From the NCBI RefSeq assembly GCF_013394595.1, contig NZ_CP053348.1, positions 3,754,501 to 3,818,500 of the forward strand: a DNA stretch of 64,000 nucleotides. The letters run 5' to 3'. The translations under genes and the position numbers were made by a program. Source of the DNA: Winogradskyella forsetii (GTDB lineage: Bacteria; Bacteroidota; Bacteroidia; Flavobacteriales; Flavobacteriaceae). Positions 1 to 10,901 of this stretch are shown here, piece after piece. The notes under the pieces were generated by a model. The model did not search any database. It was not told the origin of the DNA and saw only the letters and a list, made by a program, of their open reading frames with translations. Numbering within the stretch: position 1 is the stretch's first letter; the number at the start of each line of letters is the position of its first letter.

Positions 1-92
1 TTTTTTTGTAAATTTGCATCATGCTTTTGTGATTTCTTCACTTCAGTGATGCTCTGACCAGCATTACCGAAGTCTTTTTTAGAATTTTTCAT
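1..92 (-). CDS. TonB-type energy transducer, N-terminal fragment (runs off left edge)
   Basis: An ATG on the minus strand at 92 opens a frame that stays open to the window edge, giving about 30 residues. The short, lysine-rich, polar start ending in KKSQKHDANLQK resembles the cytoplasmic N-terminus of flavobacterial TonB proteins, just ahead of their single membrane helix. The next gene upstream is also a TonB, so this may be a tandem pair. Too little is visible for certainty; the membrane helix and C-terminal domain lie outside the window. Confidence 0.5.
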   Translation of the reverse strand, partial: MKNSKKDFGNAGQSITEVKKSQKHDANLQK

Positions 93-150
93 AATATTTA
101 TGATTTAAATGTTAATATTATGTAAAAGTCACAATAAGCATACCAAAACG

Positions 151-186
151 AAAATCCCGTCCAATTAATTTTGAACGGGATTTTTA
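151..186 (-). terminator. Rho-independent terminator of tonB
   Basis: The inverted repeat AAAATCCCGT...ACGGGATTTT is followed by a T-run in the minus-strand direction. It lies 26 bp past the tonB stop codon and before the start of the partial gene at 92, so the two TonB-type genes are probably transcribed separately. Confidence 0.75.
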
Positions 187-211
187 TATAGGATAAAATT
201 CTATTTATGTC

Positions 212-943
<732 letters not shown>

Positions 944-1131
944 AGAATTATTTTTATTATAACATTGCTAATTTAACTAAATAATAGTAAAATAAACAAG
1001 GCTTTGGGTTATTTTAACTTAGAAGTCATTTAAAACTTCATTTATTAAAGAAAAAATCAATATAATTTAACCTGATTTCAAATGTTTTATTCCTTCAAAT
1101 ACATAGTAAAGCAATTAAAAAATATTTCAAA

Positions 1132-1500
1132 TTAATTTTTAAAAATCTTTAGTATATTGAATTGAAGTGCAATTAACGTACCAAAAACCGCTCCAATACA
1201 ATTTGCTATCAAATCGAAAGTATCGTATGTTCTATTCGGATTGAGCAAGTACTGCAATATTTCTAATATAAAACCAAATAAAACTGCAGCAAAGAAAATG
1301 GCAAAAGGCATATATTTAGCTTTAAAAGGTTTAAAGTAATTGACCCATAAAAAAGCTAAGCCTAAATAAGCGACGACATGATAAATCTTATCATCGAAAG
1401 ATGATCCAAGACTTGGCACACCATTTAAACTAATTAAGCTTGATATAATCAATGCCAAGGTATAACCAATTGACACCAATAAAAGCATTTTTTTAACCAC
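1132..1500 (-). CDS. VanZ-like small membrane protein
   Basis: This 122-residue protein has four predicted membrane helices (about 4-26, 38-55, 64-85, 97-115). It carries the VanZ-family signature E80-x2-Q83, R90, D93, D96 and N100 in the segment [17 protein letters not shown]. The family is named for teicoplanin resistance, but most flavobacterial members have no tested function. Its start overlaps the end of gcvH by 8 bp, so the two are co-transcribed and probably translationally coupled. The link to the glycine cleavage system is positional only. Confidence 0.85.
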   Translation of the reverse strand: MVKKMLLLVSIGYTLALIISSLISLNGVPSLGSSFDDKIYHVVAYLGLAFLWVNYFKPFKAKYMPFAIFFAAVLFGFILEILQYLLNPNRTYDTFDLIANCIGAVFGTLIALQFNILKIFKN

Positions 1501-1873
1501 TGATGAGTGCTTTATAGTCGTCTGCGGATAATAAACTATCTATTTCTGAAGCGTCTGAAAATTTTAGTTTAATCATCCAACCGTCACCATAAGGATCTGA
1601 ATTCACTTTTTCCGGTTCATCTTCTAAACCTTCGTTGAATTCAATTATTTCTCCTGATAAAGGCAAAAATAAATCTGAAACTGTTTTAACAGCTTCTACA
1701 GTACCAAATACCTCCTCAACATCTAAAGTTTCATCCAAAGTGTCTACTTCTACATAAACAATATCACCAAGTTCGCTCTGGGCAAAATCAGTAATACCTA
1801 TGGTGGCGATATCGCCTTCAATTTTAATCCATTCGTGGTCTTTGGTGTATTTTAATTCGGCTGGTGTATTCAT
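1493..1873 (-). CDS. gcvH: Glycine cleavage system H protein
   Basis: H protein carries the lipoyl arm that shuttles the aminomethyl group between the P, T and L proteins of the glycine cleavage complex. The 126-residue length is normal for the family. The lipoylated lysine is K63 in [13 protein letters not shown], and the typical N-terminal HEWI and downstream [10 protein letters not shown] motifs are present. The P, T and L genes are not in the window. It sits between sprA (83 bp upstream) and the VanZ-like gene (8-bp overlap); none of its neighbours shares its pathway. Confidence 0.97.
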   Translation of the reverse strand: MNTPAELKYTKDHEWIKIEGDIATIGITDFAQSELGDIVYVEVDTLDETLDVEEVFGTVEAVKTVSDLFLPLSGEIIEFNEGLEDEPEKVNSDPYGDGWMIKLKFSDASEIDSLLSADDYKALISG

Positions 1874-1956
1874 CTTAAATTTAATATATCGTTAATTACG
1901 CAAATGTAATTTTTTAATAGCTTCAATTCAAATCTAAACCCATTTTATTATGGGTA

Positions 1957-4900
1957 TCAATTTCCAAAATTATATCGTAATGTAAATCCTGCTCTGACCG
2001 ATGTTTGAGGAAATGAAGTTGAAATGGCAAAATCCGAAAAACTGTAATCAAAATAGAAAATAGCAGTTAGGTTTTTTGTGAAAGCATAATCTGCCGTATA
2101 TTTTACGCCCCAAATGGTCTGTCCTGCGGTAACTTGATTGTTCTCTAAATCCAAATATCTAATAATGGTTTTGTTGTCCCTGACAGTTACATCCGCTCGC
2201 ATATTCAAATCACTAACTATAATTTGCTTTGGTCCCGCCAATTTAGAACGGATTCTTAAATCCTTAAAACGGTAGCCCAAACCAAGCGTGTATTCCTTAC
2301 CTTGAATTTCCGTCATCAAATTATTATCAAAACTTAAGGACAAGGTTCTGTCTGTGGCCACTTCTGCCAAGACCTTGATTGAATTTTTCATTTCAAAATC
2401 TAAACGCACCAAGGGACTAAACTGCTCTTCTAAATTAATATTACTGAACAAGGTTTCATTTTTAAAATTGCCAGCTTGGTCAATTGCGTCAGTATTTTCT
2501 GGCGCGCTAGCTGTAACGGTTCGATCTGGTGCTACATAATCCAAATTAGTTCTAAACTGATTTATGGTATAGTTAGAGCGGTAACCATGTTGCACAGAAA
2601 AACGTCTAAATGTTTTCTTAAACCATGGAATTTTCATCAAACCAGTATATTTTAGAGTCCAGTTTGGTAATGGGATATCACGAAACGCTCCTGTGTTTAC
2701 TTTATCTGGATTAGTGCCTTGGTAAGCTGATAAAAATGCTGGTAATAAAACACGCTGACTGTTTTTACCAAAGCCTTCAGGATAACCTTCTGCATCTGTA
2801 TTAAAAGGTGTTGAGCCATAAAACTCACGAGCTAAACGATTGGCTATAATTAATCTATTAGCTCTAAAATCATTAAAAGTAGCGGATTGATTTTCATCAC
2901 TTTTGCTAAAAGCTGTTTTAATTAATACGGTTGAAATATTGAAGTTCCCAAATGAATTCGAAATTAAACTTATATATTCATCACTTAAGTCATCATCATC
3001 TTCGCCGTCTGGAGCTATAAAGCTTTCCGAGGTATTTTTAGCATAAGTCCTATTACCAATAAAATCAATTTTCAAATCTCTCATTGGCTCAACATTCACC
3101 GAATAATCCAGCGCTGTATTTTGCACTTCGGTATACTGTTCATTAAAATCATCATATGTCGTTAGCCAACCGTTTCGCGCAGCTAAACCCCTAATATCTC
3201 GCTGACTACCAAAGGTGTAACCAACCGTTGGTTTTAAAGTTCCTATAAAACCAGGGGTTGGCAAATAACCCGGAAGAAACGTCCCATTGTTTTCGCTATA
3301 GCCCAACTGAACACGTTTGACCATAGTGACAATATCAATCACGGTATTATAAGCCTTTGCACCCACACTTAACTTATTTGGGTCTTTAGTGTCGCCATCC
3401 TTAGCGTCATCGGTTTTAGCAGGTGTCGCTGAACGTCGGGTTGCCGCTCTACCTCTCCCACGACCTCTTGCGTTTTGTTTTCCTTTTTTAACCAAACCTA
3501 AGGTTTTATATAAGGTTTCCATATTAAGGGTCGAATTGATATTGTGCGTATTAGAATTTTGAATGGAATTCCCTAAATTAAACGTATTGAAAGTACCTGG
3601 TACATCTGGATCTTCAACTTGCAAATTGGTATTTAAATCCGATCCTTTTTGCCATTGAAATGTTCCATTGTAGGCATAGGTTGCCTTTAAGAAGCTTAAG
3701 ACTGGAATTTTATACAATGGTAACTCATAATTCAATTGTAGCTGCTGTGTTTGAAAATTTGGATCTCCAAAATTGAAAAAACCGTCCCAAACATCGAGCT
3801 CTGGATTTTGAAGCCCTCCAATACGATCGTCAATAAAATAATTACGAACTATATTGGTGTTCGCAGCCGTAAAGTTTAAACTCAAAGCATCTGTTATGTT
3901 ATAATTGATAGCATATTGAAAATCGAAGGTATAATTTCTTCGGAACAATTCCTCTATACCAATGTTTCCACCTCCCAATTCTACCTCCCTGAATTTTTGT
4001 TTGCTAAACTGTCTGTTGATATCTGTATTCACTGAAAAACTCGATGGTAACAAATTAAGGTTGAAATCTTTTAAGATTTTCCAATATTTACCTGTAAATA
4101 AGGAGTCGTTTTTTCTAAAAGGTTCAATTTTAACAGGCTCAAATGCATAATTATAGTTGACACCTGCCCTTACGGTTTGGTCTAAGGCATTTTCAATTTC
4201 AAAATCGCGATGTTCTACTTTATTATAGGAGTAGTTGACCGTTAAATTTTCAACATCGTAAAAGTGCTTTTTAGAATCACCCGTTTTTTGTTTTCGTACA
4301 CCAATAAAATTAATGCTCTGGCGTTTGGTATAATCCTCAGATTGTTCTCTAATACGATCCTCTTCTTCATTGGAATCTGCAGCATCTATTCGCGATTCTA
4401 ACGTAAGGTCATTATAAAATTGATCAAATTTAGGGGTTATTAACTCTTCACTTCGAGCGTAATTAAAAGGAATTTGAAGGCCCCAAGTTTTAGGCAATAG
4501 CTGTCCCAATTGCACATTGGTAACGACGTCGTATTGTTTTACATCCTCTAAACTACGTTCATTAGGGCCTTGATCGAGACTACCAAAACCAATAGTACTT
4601 CGTCTTCCTGTAGCACTGATATTGGCAAAATCTGCAATTTGAGTATCCATGCTCACTACGGTTGCCCAACCTCCATCATTATCCATGTCTGACATACGCA
4701 GTTCGTTGAACCAAACTTCGCCGCAAACATCTTGTTGGGTCATTGCTGGATTTCCATTTTTCACGCCAATCATCAACACTCTAATATCTCCAAAATTTGG
4801 ATTACCTTTTATGGCGATACGCTGCTGTTTAGCATCTGATGTCGCATCATAAGGCATTTCATCTGGATTTGTAAATCCATCCTCATCAAGTGCGCCATCA

Positions 4901-7900
4901 ACTACGTTGTAAAATGTAGGATCTTCATCACTTAAAGTCATATCAGAAATACCAAGTGCTTTAATTTTTTGCAAAAACTCCAACGGTATATTTATTTCAT
5001 TCTCATTTGGCCAGACGTCTTCAGCTGATGCACCAAGTCCAGTATTACTCGATACTTTTAAAGGTACTTCAATCTGGTAATAATTCTGGGTAAAATCATT
5101 ACCCATTCTTATAAACCCTATCATTTCATTATCCGCTAGTTGAGCACCTTCTTGTGGTTCGGCATGTATAAACATACGCAGTTTTTTATACTGACGCATA
5201 TCTACATTTATATTTTTAAAGACACCTCGAGAGTCTGTTGGCTCTAAATCACATGCTTGCAGCACTAAGGATTGTTCGTTCTGCCTTATGATAGTGTTAT
5301 TATTGTTTAATTGTTCTTGTACTACACCTGGAGGCGTCTGATAACCTAAATTTTCCTGAACATTAACAACGCCAACATTAAATTCTGCGTCAGGACTATT
5401 ATTGCTATCATTATTATCTAAATCCAAGGTGTAGCGTCTCCAATCACTGCGGACTAAATCTAAAGTGGCTAAACGCAAAACGGTATTTTCAGTAAAATCG
5501 GTCATATAAAGACGGGCAAAACGAACCGAACGTATATCTGAAATTCCACCAATTCGTCGCGTTTCTTCATTAATTGGAATTCTAAATTGGTACCACGTCA
5601 CCTCTCTTTGGTTACCATTGGGTAATGTCACCGTTCTTTCTTGTACATCATTTATGAGCGTATTATTTGTATCTGCTAATCTTGTTGGAGTTATATCAAT
5701 TTCATACTCATAATAACTATCAATAGTATTCATGGTATTATCTCTATTGATATCCTCTACGTCTGGTTGTGTCGTGGAACCTCTATTGGTGTCTGTGAAA
5801 GTATCAGGCGTATTACCTTGTAAACCATTGTATCGTTTATAGCGTTCAAAAATGTCTCCTTCTGTATTTAAATAATAGGTGTAATTATCCTTTGCAGGAT
5901 CTTCACCAAAATTGTTAGCTCCAAAAACCGTATTTAACATCTGAGCCTCGTCTATATCATCATAACCATCAAGTCCCACATCTTGATTTGCTCTTTCCTC
6001 ACCTGTAGTCGCAAAAGTATATATTAAAGATTGGCTTTGAGGAACTACATAAGGATTGGAAGCACTCGGCGCTTGCTGCTGAATTGTAGAAATATCTCCA
6101 TCCTCCGGTAAACCGTTTTCATATTGTTTTTTGCCGTCCTTTAAAACATCTTCTGAAATATTACCAAGGTTGATGAATAATTTACCGCCTGTACTTGCTG
6201 GATTATCTAAAAATGGGTCTTGAACCCAAAACTCTATATACTCAACATTCTGTTGCTCAAAATCGGTAGAGGTAATTTGCCTTGTAATACCTGCCCAAGT
6301 AGTAGTAGGATTTAGATCCACTTCATTCGCAGCATTTGGGTCAAAATTATAAGGGCCTCGTTCTGTTGGATAGTAAGCTAAATCTAAAGTGTTAATGACC
6401 GAAGTTTGTCCTTGTACGATATCTTGATTAAAAATTTCATCAATAAAAATACGCCGTGTATATAAATCTGAAATATCATCATCCGTAATACCACTAGGTC
6501 GCTGATTACTATAAAAAATTGGATCTACCGTGTACCAGTTTAGAAGTGCCCTTCCGTAGCCGTTTTCTATTCCCGGATCATCATTCCCAGATTTATTTGA
6601 AGGCAATTCCCTTGGACGGCTCGATAAGGTCCAAGATAATGGACTCAGTATATCAATGGCGCCTTGTGTACCTTCAAAATCATCAATATACGCTGTTGCC
6701 TCACCATTAAAATTTGCGCCTTTTGAAGCGCCTGGTAATAAATAAGCAAACTCTCCTCTTAGAGACAAGTTGGAAGGTACATCTGTATCTATGTTTGGCA
6801 GTTTATTTACCATTCTAGTTAAAAACGGCACTTCCGTTGAGTAATTCCCATTAAAACCTAAGATGGTATTATTAATAGGTTCTGAATTAAAATTTGCTTT
6901 TTGGGTAATTGGCCGTTCATTAAGATTCAAAACCGTTCCACCTATTACAAAATTCTCATTGAATTGATGTTCTACATTTATACCAGTAAACCGTTTGGTT
7001 TGCTGCCCAAAAACTGCATTGTTCTCTACAGACACATTAATTGGTGTGTTAGAGGCCTTTAAAGCTTCGTCTAAAATCTCTACACGTCCCAATTGATAAT
7101 TTACCGTATAGTCCACTCCTTCTACAAGCGTTCGTCCACCAGCTGTGACCACAACCGAACCTCGTGGTACATTAAATGCACCTATCGGAATACCGCCATC
7201 GCCTCCACTACTTTTAAAACGTCCTTTTATTTGGAACTTGTTTTTTTCAGCTTCATCTAAAGCTGCTGTTTTGGTGGATTTATAAAGTAGATCGTAAACA
7301 TATTTTTCCTGATTTGGATTGTCATAGAAATCTGCTGCGTAATTCCCAGGGTTAAGTGGATCATCTAAAACTTCAAATAAATATTCTCCAAATGGCTCCA
7401 CCTTTGTAAATACGATTTTTCCATTTTGAGGGATTACGGTAATATTCGTTGGGTTAGTGACAAAATCGAAAAAACCATCGCCTCGTTCTTGTGGGTCGTT
7501 ATTAAAATTTAAGCGGTCTAAATGAAACAGCCTAATTAACGGCGTTTCGTTTATGGCAGTGTCATCATTCGTTAATGGCGTATTATTATCAAATGTAGGA
7601 AATGTTGTCCCCTCAACTGGATTTATATAATTTAAAGGCGAAGCTTCCGTATAAAATATATTCAATCGAAAATCCTCTCTACTGAGCTGAAATGCGCCAG
7701 TATCGTAAATATTTTTCATCATTAAATCCCAAATTGGCTGCTCTACATCAGTCACCGCACTTTTCAGCATTTTAAGAATTAAACTCTGGTTGTTTACCAC
7801 CTGATTACCTGTAGTAGTATTGTCATCAACTACTGTGGCATCTACACCATCATTAGCAAATTCCCCAACCTGAAACACTTCTCCTCCAATAGTATATTGA

Positions 7901-9291
7901 AATGCAACCGCCAAAACTTCATCATTCTGTAACCGTTGGTTTAAAGAGATATAGCCTAATTGTGTATTTAAAATATACTCCTGACCTTCATTTAATTTTC
8001 TTGCAGATTCCAGTTTGCCATAATCAAAACCTTCATTTATTGGTACATTGACACCACCTTGAATATTGGTTATGTTTCTAACAGCCTCAGTTAACAATGA
8101 TCCTGCGCCACTAATGTTTGTGGGATCGAAATCGTTATTTTTATTGCTCGGTCTTGCTCCTGGATTATTTACAAAGTTGGCTGGTAAAGGGTTTAATCCT
8201 ATATTTTCAACAGTCGATTCCCCTAAATCTTGAAACGCCACAATATTTCTTACATTTTGGGTTTGGTTGTTTCTATTGGTTACCCATACTTCAGCTCGTG
8301 TAATTTGAAGTCCTTGATTGTTGATGAACGGATACTGTTTTAAAGCCTCATCATATGTTTCCCTAAAATACTGTGCTAAGAAAAAGTGTCTGTTTTCGTC
8401 ATAATCTCTTGCAAAAAATTCAAATTCCTCAACGGTACCTCCACCTTCTGCGACTACCGATTTTGACTGTGATTGTTGTTCAGAAAATACAGCCGTCACT
8501 CTTGTTTTACCAAATTGCAATTCCGTCTTGACACCAAAAAGACTTTGAGCGCCCGTAATTAAAGAACTGTTCAATGGCATATTAACGTTACCGACTTCAA
8601 TCTTTCTAATAATATCGTCCTCTGTTGGTGTGTATTCTAATTTTACGACTTGTTGGAAATCGAAAGTGGCTTCCGTATCATAGTTTGCGGTCACTTGAAG
8701 TCTAGTCCCCACTTTTCCCAGTAAGCTTAAACTTATTCTTGTATCAAAATCGAACGTAAAATTGGTTCTGTTTCTAGGTGAAAATGTGGGGTTGTCTTGT
8801 TTTGTAAACAGCACCCCTAAATCGACCTCAACGGAACCCTGTGGTATAACATTTATAGTATTTCCACCAAAGATGGTCTCAAACAAACCTGAATTCACAT
8901 AGAACTCAGGCAATAGATTTTTCTGATCTTCTTCCGAACCGTCTTTTTGTCCGGCTTGGGCATCTGCCATTCTCTTGTAATAGGCTTTTAGTTTTTCCTG
9001 AAGCACCAGTTTTTGAAATTCATCTGGCGTAAGAATTAAAGGATAATTGATATTAAATTCCCCTATTTTTTCGGTGTAGACATATCGATCTAAAATAGGG
9101 TCGTAAGTATATTTTGAAACAATGCTATTTGGGTTGGGCATATTAAGCTTACCAAAGGCAAAGGTGGTTTTCGTTGAATCTTGTTCTGTTTCCGTTTCTT
9201 GAGCCAAAACCGAAGTATTTATCAGCATCAAAACAGCTACTATGAAATAAAATCTAAAGGCGTAGGGTTGACTATGTAGAGTTGTATTCAA
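1957..9291 (-). CDS. sprA: SprA, type 9 secretion system outer-membrane translocon
   Basis: SprA forms the giant outer-membrane barrel through which the type 9 secretion system exports proteins, and it is needed for gliding in flavobacteria. The 2444-residue length fits the family. A signal peptide is visible (about 1-30, ending SVLAQ), and most of the rest alternates aromatic and polar residues as in a large beta-barrel with plug-like domains. The C-terminus ends in an amphipathic strand with aromatic residues (GFTLRYNFGN). A basic RGRGRGR-type patch near residues 1935-1970 interrupts the barrel-like sequence and looks like a surface or periplasmic loop. It starts 5 bp after ruvA, so the two are co-transcribed; the ruvA-sprA order is common in the group. 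Confidence 0.95.
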   Translation of the reverse strand: MNTTLHSQPYAFRFYFIVAVLMLINTSVLAQETETEQDSTKTTFAFGKLNMPNPNSIVSKYTYDPILDRYVYTEKIGEFNINYPLILTPDEFQKLVLQEKLKAYYKRMADAQAGQKDGSEEDQKNLLPEFYVNSGLFETIFGGNTINVIPQGSVEVDLGVLFTKQDNPTFSPRNRTNFTFDFDTRISLSLLGKVGTRLQVTANYDTEATFDFQQVVKLEYTPTEDDIIRKIEVGNVNMPLNSSLITGAQSLFGVKTELQFGKTRVTAVFSEQQSQSKSVVAEGGGTVEEFEFFARDYDENRHFFLAQYFRETYDEALKQYPFINNQGLQITRAEVWVTNRNNQTQNVRNIVAFQDLGESTVENIGLNPLPANFVNNPGARPSNKNNDFDPTNISGAGSLLTEAVRNITNIQGGVNVPINEGFDYGKLESARKLNEGQEYILNTQLGYISLNQRLQNDEVLAVAFQYTIGGEVFQVGEFANDGVDATVVDDNTTTGNQVVNNQSLILKMLKSAVTDVEQPIWDLMMKNIYDTGAFQLSREDFRLNIFYTEASPLNYINPVEGTTFPTFDNNTPLTNDDTAINETPLIRLFHLDRLNFNNDPQERGDGFFDFVTNPTNITVIPQNGKIVFTKVEPFGEYLFEVLDDPLNPGNYAADFYDNPNQEKYVYDLLYKSTKTAALDEAEKNKFQIKGRFKSSGGDGGIPIGAFNVPRGSVVVTAGGRTLVEGVDYTVNYQLGRVEILDEALKASNTPINVSVENNAVFGQQTKRFTGINVEHQFNENFVIGGTVLNLNERPITQKANFNSEPINNTILGFNGNYSTEVPFLTRMVNKLPNIDTDVPSNLSLRGEFAYLLPGASKGANFNGEATAYIDDFEGTQGAIDILSPLSWTLSSRPRELPSNKSGNDDPGIENGYGRALLNWYTVDPIFYSNQRPSGITDDDISDLYTRRIFIDEIFNQDIVQGQTSVINTLDLAYYPTERGPYNFDPNAANEVDLNPTTTWAGITRQITSTDFEQQNVEYIEFWVQDPFLDNPASTGGKLFINLGNISEDVLKDGKKQYENGLPEDGDISTIQQQAPSASNPYVVPQSQSLIYTFATTGEERANQDVGLDGYDDIDEAQMLNTVFGANNFGEDPAKDNYTYYLNTEGDIFERYKRYNGLQGNTPDTFTDTNRGSTTQPDVEDINRDNTMNTIDSYYEYEIDITPTRLADTNNTLINDVQERTVTLPNGNQREVTWYQFRIPINEETRRIGGISDIRSVRFARLYMTDFTENTVLRLATLDLVRSDWRRYTLDLDNNDSNNSPDAEFNVGVVNVQENLGYQTPPGVVQEQLNNNNTIIRQNEQSLVLQACDLEPTDSRGVFKNINVDMRQYKKLRMFIHAEPQEGAQLADNEMIGFIRMGNDFTQNYYQIEVPLKVSSNTGLGASAEDVWPNENEINIPLEFLQKIKALGISDMTLSDEDPTFYNVVDGALDEDGFTNPDEMPYDATSDAKQQRIAIKGNPNFGDIRVLMIGVKNGNPAMTQQDVCGEVWFNELRMSDMDNDGGWATVVSMDTQIADFANISATGRRSTIGFGSLDQGPNERSLEDVKQYDVVTNVQLGQLLPKTWGLQIPFNYARSEELITPKFDQFYNDLTLESRIDAADSNEEEDRIREQSEDYTKRQSINFIGVRKQKTGDSKKHFYDVENLTVNYSYNKVEHRDFEIENALDQTVRAGVNYNYAFEPVKIEPFRKNDSLFTGKYWKILKDFNLNLLPSSFSVNTDINRQFSKQKFREVELGGGNIGIEELFRRNYTFDFQYAINYNITDALSLNFTAANTNIVRNYFIDDRIGGLQNPELDVWDGFFNFGDPNFQTQQLQLNYELPLYKIPVLSFLKATYAYNGTFQWQKGSDLNTNLQVEDPDVPGTFNTFNLGNSIQNSNTHNINSTLNMETLYKTLGLVKKGKQNARGRGRGRAATRRSATPAKTDDAKDGDTKDPNKLSVGAKAYNTVIDIVTMVKRVQLGYSENNGTFLPGYLPTPGFIGTLKPTVGYTFGSQRDIRGLAARNGWLTTYDDFNEQYTEVQNTALDYSVNVEPMRDLKIDFIGNRTYAKNTSESFIAPDGEDDDDLSDEYISLISNSFGNFNISTVLIKTAFSKSDENQSATFNDFRANRLIIANRLAREFYGSTPFNTDAEGYPEGFGKNSQRVLLPAFLSAYQGTNPDKVNTGAFRDIPLPNWTLKYTGLMKIPWFKKTFRRFSVQHGYRSNYTINQFRTNLDYVAPDRTVTASAPENTDAIDQAGNFKNETLFSNINLEEQFSPLVRLDFEMKNSIKVLAEVATDRTLSLSFDNNLMTEIQGKEYTLGLGYRFKDLRIRSKLAGPKQIIVSDLNMRADVTVRDNKTIIRYLDLENNQVTAGQTIWGVKYTADYAFTKNLTAIFYFDYSFSDFAISTSFPQTSVRAGFTLRYNFGN

Positions 9292-9296
9292 TTGTA

Positions 9297-9878
9297 TTAT
9301 AAGTTTTTTAGAGCTTCTTTAATAATTTGCTCTACTTGGGCTTCCGGTTGGGTTTTTAAAATTCTTTCAACCACTTTTTCAGATTGTTTTTTATTAAATC
9401 CTAAAACATCTAAAGCAGATAACGCTTCATCCTTGTGCGTATTGTTTGGTATTAAAGAAAGTTCATCTATGCCATATACTTTTAACACTTTATCCTTCAA
9501 ATCAATAATAACGCGTTGGGCAGTTTTTGCTCCAATGCCTTTAACACTCTGAATCAACGCCACGTCTTCACCCGCAATACCTTCCTTTACTTGGTCTGGA
9601 GTTAAAGATGATAACATCGTTCTTGCTATATTGGCTCCGATACCACTAACTGAAATCAATAATTTGAAAATTTCACGTTCAGTCTTAGTCGAAAACCCAT
9701 ACAGACTTTGCGAATCTTCACGTACTTGAAGATAGGTGTAAAGTCTTAAATGTTCTTTATCTGGAATTTGAGAAAATGTATGCAATGAGATATTAATAAA
9801 ATAGCCGACTCCATTGCAATCTATAACAACGTCAGTCGGGTTTTTTTCAACAAGTTTGCCCTCTATATGTGTAATCAT
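9297..9878 (-). CDS. ruvA: Holliday junction branch migration protein RuvA
   Basis: RuvA binds four-way junctions and loads the RuvB motor during recombination repair. The 193-residue protein shows the N-terminal OB fold (MITHIEGKLVEKNPTDVVIDCNG), two helix-hairpin-helix motifs (LISVSGIGANIA and IQSVKGIGAKTAQRVI) and a C-terminal RuvB-binding domain (about 145-193). Its partner ruvB lies about 19 kb away at 28541-29563 rather than beside it. It is directly followed by sprA. Upstream is a 1-kb gene-free block, so its promoter should lie within about 100 bp of the start; none was clear by eye. Confidence 0.97.
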   Translation of the reverse strand: MITHIEGKLVEKNPTDVVIDCNGVGYFINISLHTFSQIPDKEHLRLYTYLQVREDSQSLYGFSTKTEREIFKLLISVSGIGANIARTMLSSLTPDQVKEGIAGEDVALIQSVKGIGAKTAQRVIIDLKDKVLKVYGIDELSLIPNNTHKDEALSALDVLGFNKKQSEKVVERILKTQPEAQVEQIIKEALKNL

Positions 9879-10040
9879 TTATAACGAAAAGTTAAAAATC
9901 CAAATGTAATAAAATTATTTTCATTACATAGCTTGAAGATATTGTTATACAAAGGAATTTGAATTTAGTCTTTTGAGGGGAAACATTGATAGGAATTTTA
10001 GGGCTTTTGAGGGTGTTTTTTGATGTTGCTGAAAAATAAA

Positions 10041-10059
10041 GACACTAATTTCACTAATT
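10041..10059 (+). repeat. 19-bp dispersed element, copy 1
   Basis: GACACTAATTTCACTAATT, followed by AGCAC. An identical 19-mer is at 10292-10310, followed by GGCAC. It belongs to the mosaic of decayed repeats in this block. Confidence 0.7.
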
Positions 10060-10144
10060 AGCACTTATCGCTATGGAGAGCTGACACAAATTTCACGCCT
10101 GCCTGTCGGCAGACTGAGATTCACGCGGATGCTTTCGAATAAAA

Positions 10145-10268
10145 ATTACACAGAGGTACACAGAGGTTTCTCAGAGTTTCACTGAGGAAAAATAGATAAA
10201 ATTAAATTGTAAATTCTTACTGTTGGATTGAAGAACAGTTTAACTGAAAACTGTGACTGTGACTGACT
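10145..10268 (+). repeat. Long direct repeat, copy 1
   Basis: The stretch starts ATTACACAGAGGTACACAG and ends in a short CTGTGA run. It reappears 254 bp downstream at 10399-10548 with only a few substitutions over its first ~105 bp. The two copies differ mainly in the number of terminal CTGTGA units: about two here, seven in copy 2. Confidence 0.9.
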
Positions 10269-10291
10269 TAAATAATTTTGCTTAAAAAAAC

Positions 10292-10310
10292 GACACTAAT
10301 TTCACTAATT
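10292..10310 (+). repeat. 19-bp dispersed element, copy 2
   Basis: Exact second copy of GACACTAATTTCACTAATT, located between the two long direct repeats. Confidence 0.7.
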
Positions 10311-10398
10311 GGCACTAATCTATACCGAAATTTTATTTTGACACTGATTTCACGGATGCTATGCATTACTTGTCTTTGCGGCTCTGCGCCTTTACGAG

Positions 10399-10548
10399 AT
10401 TACACAGAGATACACAGAGGTTTCTTAGAGTTTCACTGAGGATAAATAGATAAAATTAAATTGTAAATTCTTACTGTTGGATTGAAGAACAGTTTAACTG
10501 AAAACTGTGACTGTGACTGTGACTGTGACTGTGACTGTGACTGTGACT
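10399..10548 (+). repeat. Long direct repeat, copy 2, with expanded CTGTGA tail
   Basis: Second copy of the repeat at 10145-10268. The shared core runs from ATTACACAGAG through GAAGAACAGTTTAACTG. It ends in seven CTGTGA units plus CT (10505-10548), a microsatellite that should vary in length between strains. Confidence 0.9.
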
Positions 10549-10826
10549 AATATGTTCTTGTTTGAAAAAACAGAAACAGCTTGTCCCGATAATTTTGGGA
10601 GATTACACGGATTTTCATGGAGATTCGCTGAGGAAAAAAGCGGAATGATACTATAAAATCTGAACTATTGAATGATGGATTAGTCGATTGCGCATGCTGT
10701 GTACTGAAGTTATGAATGTTGTGTTAAAGTAAGAAGCTCAAAAAAACTTATGGGCACTACAGAATTTGACTATTGCAGCAAGTGATTGAAGCGTATATTT
10801 TATGACTTTCTTACTTTATACTAAAC

Positions 10827-10895
10827 ACTTTTTACTAAAAACTTTTTACTGAACACTTTTTACTGAACACTGAACACTGCCAACTAAACACTTTA
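10827..10895 (+). repeat. Degenerate ACTTTTTACTGAACACT repeats
   Basis: Four to five imperfect units built from ACTTTTTACT and GAACACT or AAACACT lie immediately 3' of maeB. They look like slippage-driven low-complexity sequence. No terminator hairpin for maeB was seen within them. Confidence 0.55.
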
Positions 10896-10901
10896 CACTT
10901 C

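Larger units (their letters stand above)
9879..10901. other. Gene-free block rich in degenerate repeats
   Basis: No convincing coding frame is seen over this 1-kb stretch between maeB and ruvA. It holds two copies of a 125-150 bp repeat, a CTGTGA microsatellite, two copies of a 19-bp GACACTAATTTCACTAATT element, fragments like TTTGCGGCTCTGCGCC and TACACAGAGGTT, and a run of degenerate ACTTTTTACTGAACACT units next to maeB. Such mixtures of decayed elements occur between genes in Bacteroidota; the elements have no known function. Confidence 0.8.

Noticed and set aside
10505..10548. CTGTGA array as a CRISPR-like array
   Set aside because: Units of 6 bp with no spacers; a microsatellite. No CRISPR array or cas gene was seen in the window.
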